Assembly (NCBI RefSeq): GCF_000981585.1
Contig: NZ_LN831776.1
Coordinates: 3,951,187-4,015,186, forward strand
Source of the DNA: Paenibacillus riograndensis SBR5
Lineage (GTDB): Bacteria > Bacillota > Bacilli > Paenibacillales > Paenibacillaceae
Direction of reading: 5' to 3'
Length of the DNA stretch: 64,000 nucleotides
This document shows, piece after piece, positions 18,001 through 27,156 of this stretch; positions within the stretch are counted from its first letter, which is position 1, and each line of letters opens with the position of its first letter. Made by a program: the position numbers and the translations under genes. The notes under the pieces are model-generated. The model saw only the letters and a program-made list of their open reading frames with translations. It made no database searches and had not been told where the DNA came from.

Positions 18001-19515
18001 ATGAAAAAAACTTTTAAATTGGCACTTATCGCCATGCTGCTCAGTGTACTGCTGCTGCCGTCGCTCAGCCTGGCCAAACCCGCCGTTCCCAAACATACCG
18101 CTTCGTTTTATGTGAATGATTTTGCCGATGTGATTGACACGAAAACCGAGAATTATATGGTCAACTATGGTGTGCGTCTGCATCAGAAGGATGGCGCGCA
18201 GGTCGTGCTGGTCACTGTGGATTCCACAAATGGCGTTTCGATGGAGGAATACGCAACTGCGCTTTTCAATTCATGGGGTGTAGGATCGGCGGACAAGAAT
18301 AATGGTGTACTGCTGCTGATGTCCATCAAAGATGATGACTATTGGGCAGTTCCCGGCAAAGGCCTGGAGTCTACTCTGACCGACAGCAAGATCTCGAAGA
18401 TTCTCTCTGCGTCGCTGGAGCCGGATTTCGCCAAAAAGGATTACAGCGCCGGGGCCCGCAAGACTTATGGCGCTTTGGTTCAAAGCCTGGGCGGGACCTA
18501 CACTGAGACTGCAGGCTCCAAAAATTATGTCGCCGATAATGCCGGGGTCCTTCCAAAGGTTACAAAAGATTATTTGAATCAATCCGGCAACCGATATCAG
18601 CCTACGACCCGAAGCGGGGTGTACATTGTAACGGTGAAAAACTCCGGCAATCAAAGTCTGGAGGATTACACGTATGCCAAATTCGCTTCAGCGGGGGCAG
18701 GTCCAAATGATGTGATGCTGGTGCTGGATATCGGCGGTGACAACTATCATGCGCTGCAGGGAAAAAATATCGACGGCATACTCACTAATGACGTGATCAG
18801 CAGGATTCTGACTACCGAACTCGAACCGCAATTTGCCAAAAAGAACTATGCAGCCGGTGCAACAGCCGCGGCTAATGCATTTTACAGCTTTTTTCTGGCC
18901 CGGGCAGATCATGTGCAGGAGACTGCGGCCGCAGCGGCCAAGCCCGGCAGCCCCGCAGCTACAGCCGGACAAGCAGTGAAGACAGCTTCAAGTCCGGTTA
19001 AGATTGAAGAGTTAAAACCGATGTCCGTATCCAAAGCATTTACGATCATGGGTATATTTTTGATCATCATTCTTCTGATCAGTGTTGCTGCCTCACTGCG
19101 CAACCGGCATATTGCCCTTTTTGGCATTCCGGTGAACCCGCGCAGCCCGCGGAACGTCCGGCGTTACGGCACCTGGTACGGCCAGCCGGGCTACGGAGCG
19201 GGGAGCCGGTGGTACAACCGCCAGCACCGCCGCCGCAGACGGCCGGTGCCTCATCACTCCGGGAGCAGCTTCTGGGGAAGCAGCCCGGAGGATAGCAGCT
19301 ACACCAACCACGGAGGTGGAGGCTTTTCCAGTGGCGGTGGAGCCGGGCGTTATTCATCCAGTACGGATGACGAGGATGACAACCACGGTGGCGGAGGTTC
19401 CAGCTACGGTGGCGGAGCGGGCCGTTATTCGTCGGACGACGACGATAACGACAGCGGCTCCTCCGGTGGCGGCGGCAGCGCAAGCAGCGGCGGGGGTGTG
19501 GGACGGCAGCATTAG
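18001..19515 (+). CDS. Secreted or membrane-anchored protein with two TPM domains
   Basis: ATG at 18001 has GGGGGT upstream and opens a signal peptide (KKTFKLALIAMLLSVLLLPS, cleavage near LAKPA). Two TPM (PF04536-type) domains follow at roughly residues 35-165 and 170-295: YVNDFADVIDTKTENYMVNY and YVADNAGVLPKVTKDYLNQS start them, and GVLLLMSIKDDDYWAVPGKG and DVMLVLDIGGDNYHALQGKN are the matching cores. A transmembrane helix (AFTIMGIFLIIILLISVAAS) lies near residue 345, then an Arg-rich part and a Gly/Ser/Asp-rich tail. Family members are acid phosphatase-like or PSII-repair related; the bacterial role is unclear. It lies 64 bases after jetC but is probably not part of Wadjet. Confidence 0.8.
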   Translation: MKKTFKLALIAMLLSVLLLPSLSLAKPAVPKHTASFYVNDFADVIDTKTENYMVNYGVRLHQKDGAQVVLVTVDSTNGVSMEEYATALFNSWGVGSADKNNGVLLLMSIKDDDYWAVPGKGLESTLTDSKISKILSASLEPDFAKKDYSAGARKTYGALVQSLGGTYTETAGSKNYVADNAGVLPKVTKDYLNQSGNRYQPTTRSGVYIVTVKNSGNQSLEDYTYAKFASAGAGPNDVMLVLDIGGDNYHALQGKNIDGILTNDVISRILTTELEPQFAKKNYAAGATAAANAFYSFFLARADHVQETAAAAAKPGSPAATAGQAVKTASSPVKIEELKPMSVSKAFTIMGIFLIIILLISVAASLRNRHIALFGIPVNPRSPRNVRRYGTWYGQPGYGAGSRWYNRQHRRRRRPVPHHSGSSFWGSSPEDSSYTNHGGGGFSSGGGAGRYSSSTDDEDDNHGGGGSSYGGGAGRYSSDDDDNDSGSSGGGGSASSGGGVGRQH

Positions 19516-19546
19516 ATTAGAAAAAAATTATGGATTAGAGGACAGG

Positions 19547-19575
19547 GGAGCTGCTACGAAGCGGCTCCTTTTTTT
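19547..19575 (+). terminator. Intrinsic terminator after the TPM gene
   Basis: The stem ggagctgc/gcggctcc with a short loop is followed by eight T residues, 31 bases after the stop codon. Confidence 0.75.
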
Positions 19576-19584
19576 CGTTTTGGA

Positions 19585-19725
19585 AATCTATTGCACTTTC
19601 TGCAGCAGATTTTAGGAAAAAGGTCTTTTTGAGCTCAATTCTTAGAATTCAATTGCATGAAATACAATAGATTGTCTTTTACCGGAGTTAGCGGAGCAAT
19701 CTGTTGCACCAAATGTAATCACACT
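19585..19725. repeat. Short intergenic repeat, family 3 (tgcaatag type)
   Basis: Copies of a unit with cores caatagattg and atctgttgca are visible: caatag at 19665, ctgttgca at 19701 and a diverged gtaatc at 19715, with an inverted copy (ctattgcac) near 19588. The same unit, with the same 36-base offset between the two cores, occurs at 52435-52500. The 385-bp spacer 19516-19900 holds this repeat, a terminator and a hairpin, and no gene. Confidence 0.6.
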
Positions 19726-19834
19726 GAGCTCAAAGCAAGCCATATGAAGATAATCTTGCCTATCATTCAAGTGAGGAAGGATGGGTTCTTCTAAAACCTC
19801 AAGAAACAGTAAATAGTTTTCTTTGTCATCCCGG

Positions 19835-19886
19835 CTGTAAAAATCGCTATAGATTTTACATCTTCTATAGGATCGATTTTTTACAG
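19835..19886 (+). promoter_or_regulatory. Long imperfect hairpin just upstream of the toxin gene
   Basis: ctgtaaaaatcgctatag (19835-19852) pairs with ctataggatcgattttttac (19865-19884, then ag) with small bulges and a 12-base loop. It ends immediately before the GAGGGGGGA ribosome site of the large toxin gene. It may be an attenuator or leader structure, or the scar of a recombination site; the sequence does not decide. Confidence 0.5.
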
Positions 19887-19900
19887 AGGGGGGACTCAGC

Positions 19901-22900
19901 TTGCAGACCCAAGCAACCGCGACCAAGGAGAAAGAGAACACTTCGGGCAGCCATAAACCATACAGCAATCCACTGACGTTCGTACGGCCAGCCGCAACAA
20001 AGCTACCGGACCCGGTAGAGATCATCCGGCGTGTCCGTCAAAATCCGGCTTCTTTGAGCCGGGAAGACAAGCTGGCGCTTCAGCGTACCTTAGGCAACCG
20101 TGCCGTAGTTCAATTGTTATCCAGCCTGAAGGATGGGCCTAAGGATGAGAAGAAGACAGATAACTCTCCGGAGGCAAAGCCGGGCGGACAAGGACAGGGA
20201 AGCCCGGAAAATACTCCGGCTGAGCGGGAGCCTGCTTTTACGGACCCGGTTCAAGCGGCGCCCTCAGTCATCACGGAGCCGACTGTAAGTAAGCAAAGGC
20301 AGCCTCAGGAGCAGAAGCCGGAACCGGCACAAGCAAAGGCAGAGCCGCTTAGCGCTCAGACTGAACCGAAGGCACAGCAGAATGAAAAGCCTAGCAATAT
20401 AGCAAAGGTCAGCTCTGCACTCAAAGAGCAGGGCAGACCTTTGGCGAAAAGTTCACCTTCGGGCGCTGAAGCGGGCAAAGGAAAAGCAGATGAAGAGCGG
20501 CCGGACGGAAAAGAGAAAGCAGCAGCTCCTCAGGCTACAGAAACTGGGAAAGCGCAAGTGGCCGAAGCCCAAGATGCGAAGAATGTGAACGAAGGCAAAG
20601 AGTCCAAGGGAGAAAAGGGCTCAAAGTCAGAAAAGAAATCCAAGGCAGAGGATTCCAAAGGGGAATCCGCACAGAAGGGAGCACCGAAGGAACCATCCTT
20701 GGGTGAGGCCTTGGGCGCATTGGCGGGAGAGGGGAAGGAAGAGCCGGCCAAGGCTAAGAAGGTGAACATCCACGGGGAAGATCCGGGGCAAATTCTCGAT
20801 CAGCTGACCCATGTTCAGCCCACAGAGATCGGGGATGCCTATGCCCAGGCTGTGGATGTATCCGCAGGCGCATTAGCGAAGCAGAAGCAGAAGACCCAGC
20901 AGGGGCTGCCGGTCATTCCGACCCCTACGGGACTGAAGGGAAAAGTGCTGCAAGCCCGGAGAAAAATAGCGCCGCTGAAACATGACGTTCCGGACGGCTA
21001 TAAGAGCGAACGGTCTGGCGGAAGCGCGCAACCAGGAAATCTTGGTCGAATGGACATCGGGTCTTCAGGATCAGACGGAAATCCGGAAGCCATGTTGGGC
21101 GAAATCCGTTCCGCTGCGGCGGTGCCGCCGGAAATCAGCATGACAGGCGAGGCGGACCCGTCCCAGCTTGAAGGCTTCAGCCAGGAGGCCTCCCAGCAGG
21201 TAGGAGCAGCCAAGCGGGCGGAGATGGACCAGATTAGCCATCCGTTTGGTGAAAATGACATCTATCCCGAGCCGGACGGCTCCACCCTGAAAGCCGCAGA
21301 ACTGCAAGGAGGCCATGCCCCGGGAGCCAAAAAGCTGCCTGTGCTGGGAGTGCCGGCGGACATGACCGCCGGGCTGAATCACAGCCTTGCTCCGGAAATG
21401 AAGAAGCAGCTGGGGGCCAAGCAGGCTGAATACAGCAAGGAGAAAGCAGCGTTCGACAGCAAGGTGCAGCGCTCCAAAGCAGACAGCCACGCCCAAATCC
21501 AGCAGGCGGAGACCGAGGCCAAGGACAAGCAGCTTAGCCAGCAGGCCGGGGCGAAGGCGGAAGTGGATCATCTGCGCGGCGAATGGAAAAACGAGCTGGA
21601 TGCGGCCGAAGCCGACTATGCCGGTCAGGCTGGAGCCGCAGCGCAGCAGAAAAAAGGCGAGATCAACAGCGTCCGGGCGGAAAAAGAGCGCGAAGCGCAG
21701 AAAAAGCAGTCCGAAGCTGAACGGGAAGCCACCCAGGCCTACAGCAAAGCCAAGAAGGAAGCCGACGGAAAACACGAGGAAGAAAAAGCGAAGGAAGAGA
21801 AAAAGGGCGGCTTCCTCGGCTGGGTGAAAGACAAGCTCGAAGCGGTGGTCGAAGTCGTTAAAAAGGCAGTTACCTTTATTTTCGAGGGCCTCCGAAAAGC
21901 GGTTAAGTTTATTTTTGACAAAGCCAAGCAAGCCGTGCTGGGCATTATTGAACTGGGCCGCAAGCTGATCACCACGCTGATTAAAGGCCTGGGAACGCTG
22001 CTCAAAAAGCTGGTTTCAGTTGTTTTTGCCAAATTCCCTGGCATCGCCGCCAAAATATGCAGCAAAATTGACGGAGTCGTTAACAAAGCGGTGAAGGCTG
22101 TCAACCAACTGGCGCAGAAGCTCAAAACCAAAGTCACACAGGTTATGGATTTCCTGGCCGCCAAGGTGGATCAGGCGCTGGCTGCGGTGCAGAACTTCTA
22201 TACCAAGCTGATCTCAACGTTAGGCCATCTTCTCATTGCTACCTTTCTGGATGTGCTGTCACGGATTGGGGCGCTCGGCAAGGCGGCCAAGCGTTCGCTC
22301 AGCCATTTGGAAGGCAAGATGTGGGAATATCTGCTGGGTGTGGACATCTCCAAACCTATGGGGGCAGAAGCGGCTGAGGGCGGCGCTGCGCCACAGGCCC
22401 AGGAGGAAGGTCAGGCTGCGGACGAGAAGCTTACGGCAGACGACATCGAAATGGAGTCGGTGGAAGAAGGGGAGCTGGACCCGGCGCTGGTGCAGGAAGC
22501 GAACCTTAAGGATGGAGAAACGAAGCAGCTTCCAGGCAGCAGCAAGCCGGCTACGATGGACAGCATCATGGCGGATTTTGATACCGGAAAAGCGGAGCAA
22601 AACGTTGGCGGCAAAATCGCCGACGGCGCGAAGCTTCGTGCCAGCAATGCGAAAATGTTGTTTGACCAGATGAAAACGTATGTAATAAAATGGATGAAGA
22701 GTAATGGATTGAAGCTTTTGGCGGCCATCGCGGGGATATTGGCTGGCGTCGTCGCTGCCGAGATCCTCACAGGCGGGGCCATCACCGCTGCACTTCCGAT
22801 GATTATGAACCTCATCACCCTGTATCTGCAAGCAGATGCGATCAAATCCGTCGCCCAGACCCTGGTCCAAGCCTCTGGTTATATTGGCACCTACCTGAGC

Positions 22901-24034
22901 CAGGGCTGGCAGAAAATGATCGAGCCTGCGGCAATCGCGCTCGCCACCGCACTTGCCATGGGACTGGTTGAGCTGGCGATGGAGCTCGGGTTCAAGGCGA
23001 TTGGCAAAGGGCTGAACAAAGCCGGAAAAGCTGTAAAAAACAGCATCGGAGCCGCTAGTGCGGGAGTGAAGAAGGCAGCGGGCGCAGGAGTCAAAGGCAT
23101 CAAGAGCCTGCTGAAATCCGGAGCCAAGCTTGCCTCCAAGAGCGGCAGCATGATCATCCGGAGCGGCAAAATCGTGATCAAGAGCCTGCAGAAAGGGCTC
23201 ATGAAGGGGGCCAAAAAGCTCAGAGTCCTGCTGGACCGGGTTCTGCAGAGGTTTAAGTTTAAGAAGTTCGAGCTGGAGCGCAAAGGCAGACATGTTCGTC
23301 TTTACGGAATAGTCAACCCTCGGGTGTTACTGATTGACGGGACGATGCCGGACGTCGATGAGAAGCAAATAAAAGAGCTTGAACTCGATGGTAAGAAGCC
23401 TATAAAGCTCCGCAAAACTGATCATAGTAAACTGGAAAAGTTTGATGCTAAAGAGCTAGAGGCTATTGCTGAGCAAGCAGATGGAGACAAATCTAAACTT
23501 AATAGAATAACACGTGAAAGAAGCAAATTAGCCAACAAACTGGATACCACTGGTGAAATAAGTGAAAAGTTTGACTTGAAGCTTGCGAAAGAATATGAAA
23601 GAAAAATCGATAACACTAAAAATTTTAGTCATGATAAAGGTGACTTTGGTGAAGAGGTAGCAAAAATTGTAGCCAAAGAAAATAATTTGGGGGATGATGT
23701 TTCATCGATGTTCCAAACTGGTAGAAACGGTATTGATGGAACATTTTTATCACAAGGTCCGCCACCTAAGTTGACAATGATTGAAGCCAAAGCATCGGAT
23801 GCAGCTATTTTTACCTATTCAAAAGAGCAGAAGTTAGGAGGGGATAAGTATTTTCAACGAATGATGAATAGTAGTGAGCCCAGGTATTCAGACTTTAGGG
23901 CAAAATACAATCGCTTAAAAAGGGAAAATCCGGGATTGGAGTTTGATTATATCAGGGTAGAATCTGATATCAAAATAACTAAAACTGGATTTGGGATAGA
24001 TGAATTGAAAATAAAAGTTTGGAGCGAAAATTAA
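19901..24034 (+). CDS. Polymorphic toxin with PD-(D/E)xK-like nuclease tip
   Basis: A 1377-residue protein from a TTG start with GAGGGGGGA 7 bases upstream. Near residue 62 it has LALQRTLGNRAVVQLL, a motif common at the N-terminus of toxins linked to extracellular contractile injection systems. Residues 80-290 are disordered, rich in Pro, Lys, Glu and Gln. Then follow a coiled coil (about 530-640), amphipathic helices (EAVVEVVKKAVTFIFEGLRK) and a hydrophobic stretch (LLAAIAGILAGVVAAEILTG) near 945. The C-terminal tip from about residue 1145 ends in a likely PD-(D/E)xK nuclease: Glu1251, Asp1279 in RNGIDGTF, and Glu1295/Lys1297 in MIEAKAS. Base composition falls sharply from GC-rich backbone to AT-rich tip near 23330, as expected for an exchanged tip. 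Delivery route is inferred; no injection machine is encoded here. Confidence 0.85.
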   Translation: MQTQATATKEKENTSGSHKPYSNPLTFVRPAATKLPDPVEIIRRVRQNPASLSREDKLALQRTLGNRAVVQLLSSLKDGPKDEKKTDNSPEAKPGGQGQGSPENTPAEREPAFTDPVQAAPSVITEPTVSKQRQPQEQKPEPAQAKAEPLSAQTEPKAQQNEKPSNIAKVSSALKEQGRPLAKSSPSGAEAGKGKADEERPDGKEKAAAPQATETGKAQVAEAQDAKNVNEGKESKGEKGSKSEKKSKAEDSKGESAQKGAPKEPSLGEALGALAGEGKEEPAKAKKVNIHGEDPGQILDQLTHVQPTEIGDAYAQAVDVSAGALAKQKQKTQQGLPVIPTPTGLKGKVLQARRKIAPLKHDVPDGYKSERSGGSAQPGNLGRMDIGSSGSDGNPEAMLGEIRSAAAVPPEISMTGEADPSQLEGFSQEASQQVGAAKRAEMDQISHPFGENDIYPEPDGSTLKAAELQGGHAPGAKKLPVLGVPADMTAGLNHSLAPEMKKQLGAKQAEYSKEKAAFDSKVQRSKADSHAQIQQAETEAKDKQLSQQAGAKAEVDHLRGEWKNELDAAEADYAGQAGAAAQQKKGEINSVRAEKEREAQKKQSEAEREATQAYSKAKKEADGKHEEEKAKEEKKGGFLGWVKDKLEAVVEVVKKAVTFIFEGLRKAVKFIFDKAKQAVLGIIELGRKLITTLIKGLGTLLKKLVSVVFAKFPGIAAKICSKIDGVVNKAVKAVNQLAQKLKTKVTQVMDFLAAKVDQALAAVQNFYTKLISTLGHLLIATFLDVLSRIGALGKAAKRSLSHLEGKMWEYLLGVDISKPMGAEAAEGGAAPQAQEEGQAADEKLTADDIEMESVEEGELDPALVQEANLKDGETKQLPGSSKPATMDSIMADFDTGKAEQNVGGKIADGAKLRASNAKMLFDQMKTYVIKWMKSNGLKLLAAIAGILAGVVAAEILTGGAITAALPMIMNLITLYLQADAIKSVAQTLVQASGYIGTYLSQGWQKMIEPAAIALATALAMGLVELAMELGFKAIGKGLNKAGKAVKNSIGAASAGVKKAAGAGVKGIKSLLKSGAKLASKSGSMIIRSGKIVIKSLQKGLMKGAKKLRVLLDRVLQRFKFKKFELERKGRHVRLYGIVNPRVLLIDGTMPDVDEKQIKELELDGKKPIKLRKTDHSKLEKFDAKELEAIAEQADGDKSKLNRITRERSKLANKLDTTGEISEKFDLKLAKEYERKIDNTKNFSHDKGDFGEEVAKIVAKENNLGDDVSSMFQTGRNGIDGTFLSQGPPPKLTMIEAKASDAAIFTYSKEQKLGGDKYFQRMMNSSEPRYSDFRAKYNRLKRENPGLEFDYIRVESDIKITKTGFGIDELKIKVWSEN

Positions 24035-24044
24035 GGAGGACATA

Positions 24045-25022
24045 ATGCTTAATCAAAAAAAAATAGAAATGGCATTTAAAAAGTACAAAAAAAACTTTGT
24101 AAACGGGATGATTTTTGACAAGAGCAAAGCTGAATATGAGGAGAACAAAAGTGAAGTAATCAGTATTGTTGAATCAAGTAATAAAGAGAAGGATCACATC
24201 CTATTAATCGATTTAGAGTCCATTTACTCATATCACCTGTCAATGTGGAAGAAGGAGGTACTAATTAATGGTAGCAATAGATTAGACGAATTAAAGCAGA
24301 TGCAACTCACATTGTTTTATCAATGTATGGCCCAAGATCTTTATAAAATTCGTTATCCTCATATGATGGTGGATTATTCCTTTATGGTAGTAATTTCAAC
24401 CTTAATTCATTTTACAATGTATGGTTGGGAAAAGGAGGAAAACATACTATTTGACTTTATTATTGAACGTTTAGGGCAAAATACGATGTCCGCCAACGAT
24501 TGGAACAAGCATACATGGTTTTTGCTGGAACTCTATCTGCAATACAGAGATAAGACCATTTATGGAACCAATCAAAATTTACATGTTACTGTAAAGGAGA
24601 AATTAATTATTTCGGAATTGAAAAATGCTTTAATACCGGAAGATCTGGACATTTACGCTGAAGTGCTTGAACGGTGGTCAACACCGGACGGGGAAGAGGT
24701 CGCTGCTTTGATAAATAAAATGATCATCTATCACTCTAACCTCGCCTCGGAGTTAGGAACGTCAATTGAATTTGGTGATTATAGATATGGCTTCTATCCT
24801 TATGAAATTTTGTTTCTTATACACATAAGGAAAAAACTGAGTCTGCCGGTTCCTGAACATTTTGACGACTTATTGATGAATACACCGGAGGCCAAAATGG
24901 TGATTGAAGATCCTGAAGCTTATCCAGCAAAAGATCCTATGCTTGAGCTAATAGATAACTTTTATCGCAACAATTATCCTGAGTATGTTCCGAAACAGTA
25001 CAAAGAAAAACTGTTTCAATAA
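24045..25022 (+). CDS. Probable immunity protein for the nuclease tip
   Basis: A 325-residue, AT-rich gene starting 10 bases after the toxin stop with AAGGAGG upstream. In polymorphic toxin loci the gene right after the tip encodes the cognate immunity protein. The product is helical and has no secretion signal; ILLIDLESIYSYHLSMWKKE and LTLFYQCMAQDLYKIRYPHM are characteristic stretches. It faintly resembles the Imm49 group, which I cannot confirm. A partial copy of its residues 47-135 or so exists at 33416-33690, showing that this cassette has been duplicated and broken. Confidence 0.7.
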   Translation: MLNQKKIEMAFKKYKKNFVNGMIFDKSKAEYEENKSEVISIVESSNKEKDHILLIDLESIYSYHLSMWKKEVLINGSNRLDELKQMQLTLFYQCMAQDLYKIRYPHMMVDYSFMVVISTLIHFTMYGWEKEENILFDFIIERLGQNTMSANDWNKHTWFLLELYLQYRDKTIYGTNQNLHVTVKEKLIISELKNALIPEDLDIYAEVLERWSTPDGEEVAALINKMIIYHSNLASELGTSIEFGDYRYGFYPYEILFLIHIRKKLSLPVPEHFDDLLMNTPEAKMVIEDPEAYPAKDPMLELIDNFYRNNYPEYVPKQYKEKLFQ

Positions 25023-25042
25023 ATGATGCGGAGGAAATCAAC

Positions 25043-25498
25043 ATGTTTGATGAAGGTGTCTTACAGCTATTATTTGAGGACAGGAAGGATATAGAAGCCA
25101 TATTAGATGATCCAGAGGCATTTAATTTATATGAGAGCATGCTAAAATATGGACTGTCTACTCAGAAATTTCTGTATCTTGACTACAGAGGCGAGCAGGA
25201 TAATGAGATGGTGAATTATATTTTAGATTATGAATTCGCACGTGGGATTGAAGTAGCTTCACAAGATGAGCTTGAAGAGCTGGGAGAATTTGAGTACGCA
25301 TTTCTACCTGAAAAGGTAAGAGAAGCTAATAAGTTATTATCACAAAAGGGATATGGATTATTTTCTTTTCCAACCTCAGGTGACTTTTACGTACTCTTTA
25401 TTACCAAGCTGGAGAGCAAAACGAGATTACTTCAAACTGAGATTCTTGCCGATGAAGAATTACCGTCAAGCGAAAGATTTATAAAGTATTACTACTAG
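25043..25498 (+). CDS. Probable second immunity protein (151 aa)
   Basis: A 151-residue acidic cytosolic protein beginning 20 bases after the first immunity gene, with GGAGG before its ATG. KFLYLDYRGEQDNEMVNYIL and the ending LPSSERFIKYYY are distinctive. I do not know the family for certain. Fragments of related genes occur twice in the array, at about 30318-30362 (coding YVLFI-KLE) and at 33681-33750 (coding LVPPGERCIKYYSE), so it belongs to the recombining cassette set. Confidence 0.65.
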   Translation: MFDEGVLQLLFEDRKDIEAILDDPEAFNLYESMLKYGLSTQKFLYLDYRGEQDNEMVNYILDYEFARGIEVASQDELEELGEFEYAFLPEKVREANKLLSQKGYGLFSFPTSGDFYVLFITKLESKTRLLQTEILADEELPSSERFIKYYY

Positions 25499-25552
25499 AT
25501 GACAAAACTAAATGGGCAAAGATCAACTTACATTTCATATTCATAAATTTAG

Positions 25553-25593
25553 AAAGGTCGAGTAGGGTCATATGACTAAATAATCGACCTTTT
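25553..25593 (+). terminator. Terminator after the primary immunity genes
   Basis: aaaggtcga pairs with tcgaccttttt around a 21-base loop and ends in T residues. The sequence just inside its 3' arm (tgactaaataatcga) recurs in altered form at 28563-28576, in front of a toxin backbone remnant. Confidence 0.7.
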
Positions 25594-25723
25594 TATTTAT
25601 TTAATAGTATTAAAACATACTTCATTTGATGGTTCAGGATTATGTGTTACAAAGGCAGCTAAGATAATTAATTTGAAAATTGAGCATATTCATAATTTTT
25701 TTTAAATCCATTCAGGAGGCAAG

Positions 25724-26269
25724 ATACCAAATATTTCATTCAAAGATATAGAAGAATGTTTATTCAAAATGGGGCAGCCCCATTGAGAAGTTATCTTTTC
25801 TGAAGTGGAAATTATTGAAGTAGAGAGGCATTATAAAATTTCTTTTCCGGAAATATATAAATCCTTTGAGCTGAAATATGGTAATTCTAAATTTGAGCAT
25901 GGCATTATTTACCGGCCACAAGAAATAAATCCATTTACAATGAAAAACGGTTCAAATTCGTTTGGTTCATTTTTTGGTTTAGACGGTGGCATTGACGATA
26001 TACGAAATAAAATAAAACAGTACTTATTAGAAAGCCCTGAACTCGCTCAAAAATTTACTAAATCCGAGATAGCTCTATTAAAAGAAGGAAAAGTACCTAA
26101 AACTTTAACCTGGCATCATCATCAGGATTCAAACAAAATGCAAATTATAGATTACTTTGAGCATCAAGTTTCAGGCCATACAGGAGGTAGAGCTATTTGG
26201 GGTGGAGGAAGGAGTGGGAGAAAAGGTAGTATTAAAAATAAAATATTGGAGATGTTTGTATGGGAGTAA
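25724..26269 (+). pseudogene. Broken SUKH immunity gene fused to a WHH nuclease tip
   Basis: AGGAGG at 25714-25719 is followed by ATA (25724) where a start is expected. The frame then reads PNISFKDIEECLFKMGQPH, meets a TGA at 25784, and continues EVIFSEVEIIEVERHYKISF, the N-terminus of an SMI1/KNR4 (SUKH) protein. A GTG at 25805 leaves 154 residues that could still be translated. After about residue 85 the protein changes into the end of a WHH-type HNH nuclease toxin: LTWHHHQDSNKMQIIDYF (Trp103) and SGHTGGRAIWGGG. An immunity N-terminus joined to a toxin C-terminus is best explained by recombination or deletion between neighbouring cassettes. Confidence 0.7.
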
Positions 26270-26694
26270 AAAGCTGGCTTTTTTATGAAGAGCTACTTGA
26301 CGATACGATAATTACCTCAGTAGAAAACAATTTTGGTATCGTATTTCCAAGCGATTACAAGAAATGTGTTGAAATGTATAACGGAGGTTATCCAAACCCT
26401 AACTGTTTCGATATGGACAATGGTGAACAGGGAATTCTTAATGATCTTCTAAGCTTTATAGATAGTGATTTAAATATTATGATGTTCTATAATTTTGCAG
26501 AAGAATCATCAATTGATGGACTTGTTCCTTTTGCAAGAGATCCGTTTGGAAATCTGTTGTGTTTTGATTATCGTTTGAATAAGACGTCTCCCCAAGTTAT
26601 ATTTTTTGATCATGAGGAGGCAGGAGAGGAAGCTGTAATTCCTGTTTGCAGTACATTTACAGAATTATTGGATGGATTATATTCTATAAAATAG
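26260..26694 (+). CDS. SUKH (SMI1/KNR4) family immunity protein
   Basis: A 144-residue protein of the SUKH superfamily: SVENNFGIVFPSDYKKCVEM near residues 20-40 is the signature, followed by GLVPFARDPFGNLLCFDYR near 87 and a closing FTELLDGLYSIK. SUKH proteins neutralise nuclease toxins, and this one directly follows the WHH tip with 10 bases overlap, so it is the likely cognate immunity. A GGAG motif lies close to the ATG at 26260. Confidence 0.8.
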   Translation: MGVKSWLFYEELLDDTIITSVENNFGIVFPSDYKKCVEMYNGGYPNPNCFDMDNGEQGILNDLLSFIDSDLNIMMFYNFAEESSIDGLVPFARDPFGNLLCFDYRLNKTSPQVIFFDHEEAGEEAVIPVCSTFTELLDGLYSIK

Positions 26695-26704
26695 TGGTGA
26701 AAGG

Positions 26705-27032
26705 ATGAAAACTGAATTTGAATTCTCATTTGAACCGATTACAGAACAGGAATTAGCTGCCTTTGAAGCAAAGTATGGGCTTACTTTACTAATGATTATA
26801 AAGAGTTTCTAAAATTTCATAATGGTGGTAAAACTGTTCTGAGAAGATTTGAAACTTTAGATAAGGTGGTAATCTCTTCAATTATGCTTTTTTTTCCACT
26901 CAACACAAAAGAAGAGTATATTTTTGTGATTTAAGTCATTTAGATGAAGATAAAGGGTTAATCCCTGAGTTAATTAGGTTAACATCATTTAGCTTTGAAG
27001 GATTTTTGCAAGCTCTATATAAAACAGAGTGA
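26705..27032 (+). pseudogene. Frameshifted SUKH immunity gene
   Basis: It starts normally (MKTEFEFSFEPITEQELAAF, then EAKYGL) with GGTGAAAGG upstream, but shifts frame near 26790. The next frame reads NDYKEFLKFHNGGKTVLRRF, and the proper C-terminus LIRLTSFSFEGFLQALYKTE ends at 27032. At least two frameshifts are needed to join these parts, and there is a long T run near 26889. It is the decayed sister of the preceding SUKH gene. Confidence 0.75.
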
Positions 27033-27051
27033 CATTTTGAATAATCCAAAA

Positions 27052-27090
27052 GAAAAGCCACCCCGATCCGGCGCACGAGGGTGGCTTTTC
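27052..27090. terminator. Bidirectional-looking terminator hairpin
   Basis: gaaaagccacc (27052-27062) pairs with gggtggcttttc (27079-27090), closing a GC-rich loop, and ends the first group of SUKH genes. Confidence 0.75.
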
Positions 27091-27156
27091 GATTTCTTCT
27101 TTCTCCACAATAACTCTATCAAAAATTCTCTCCCCACACAGTTGTAATCCCTCTCT

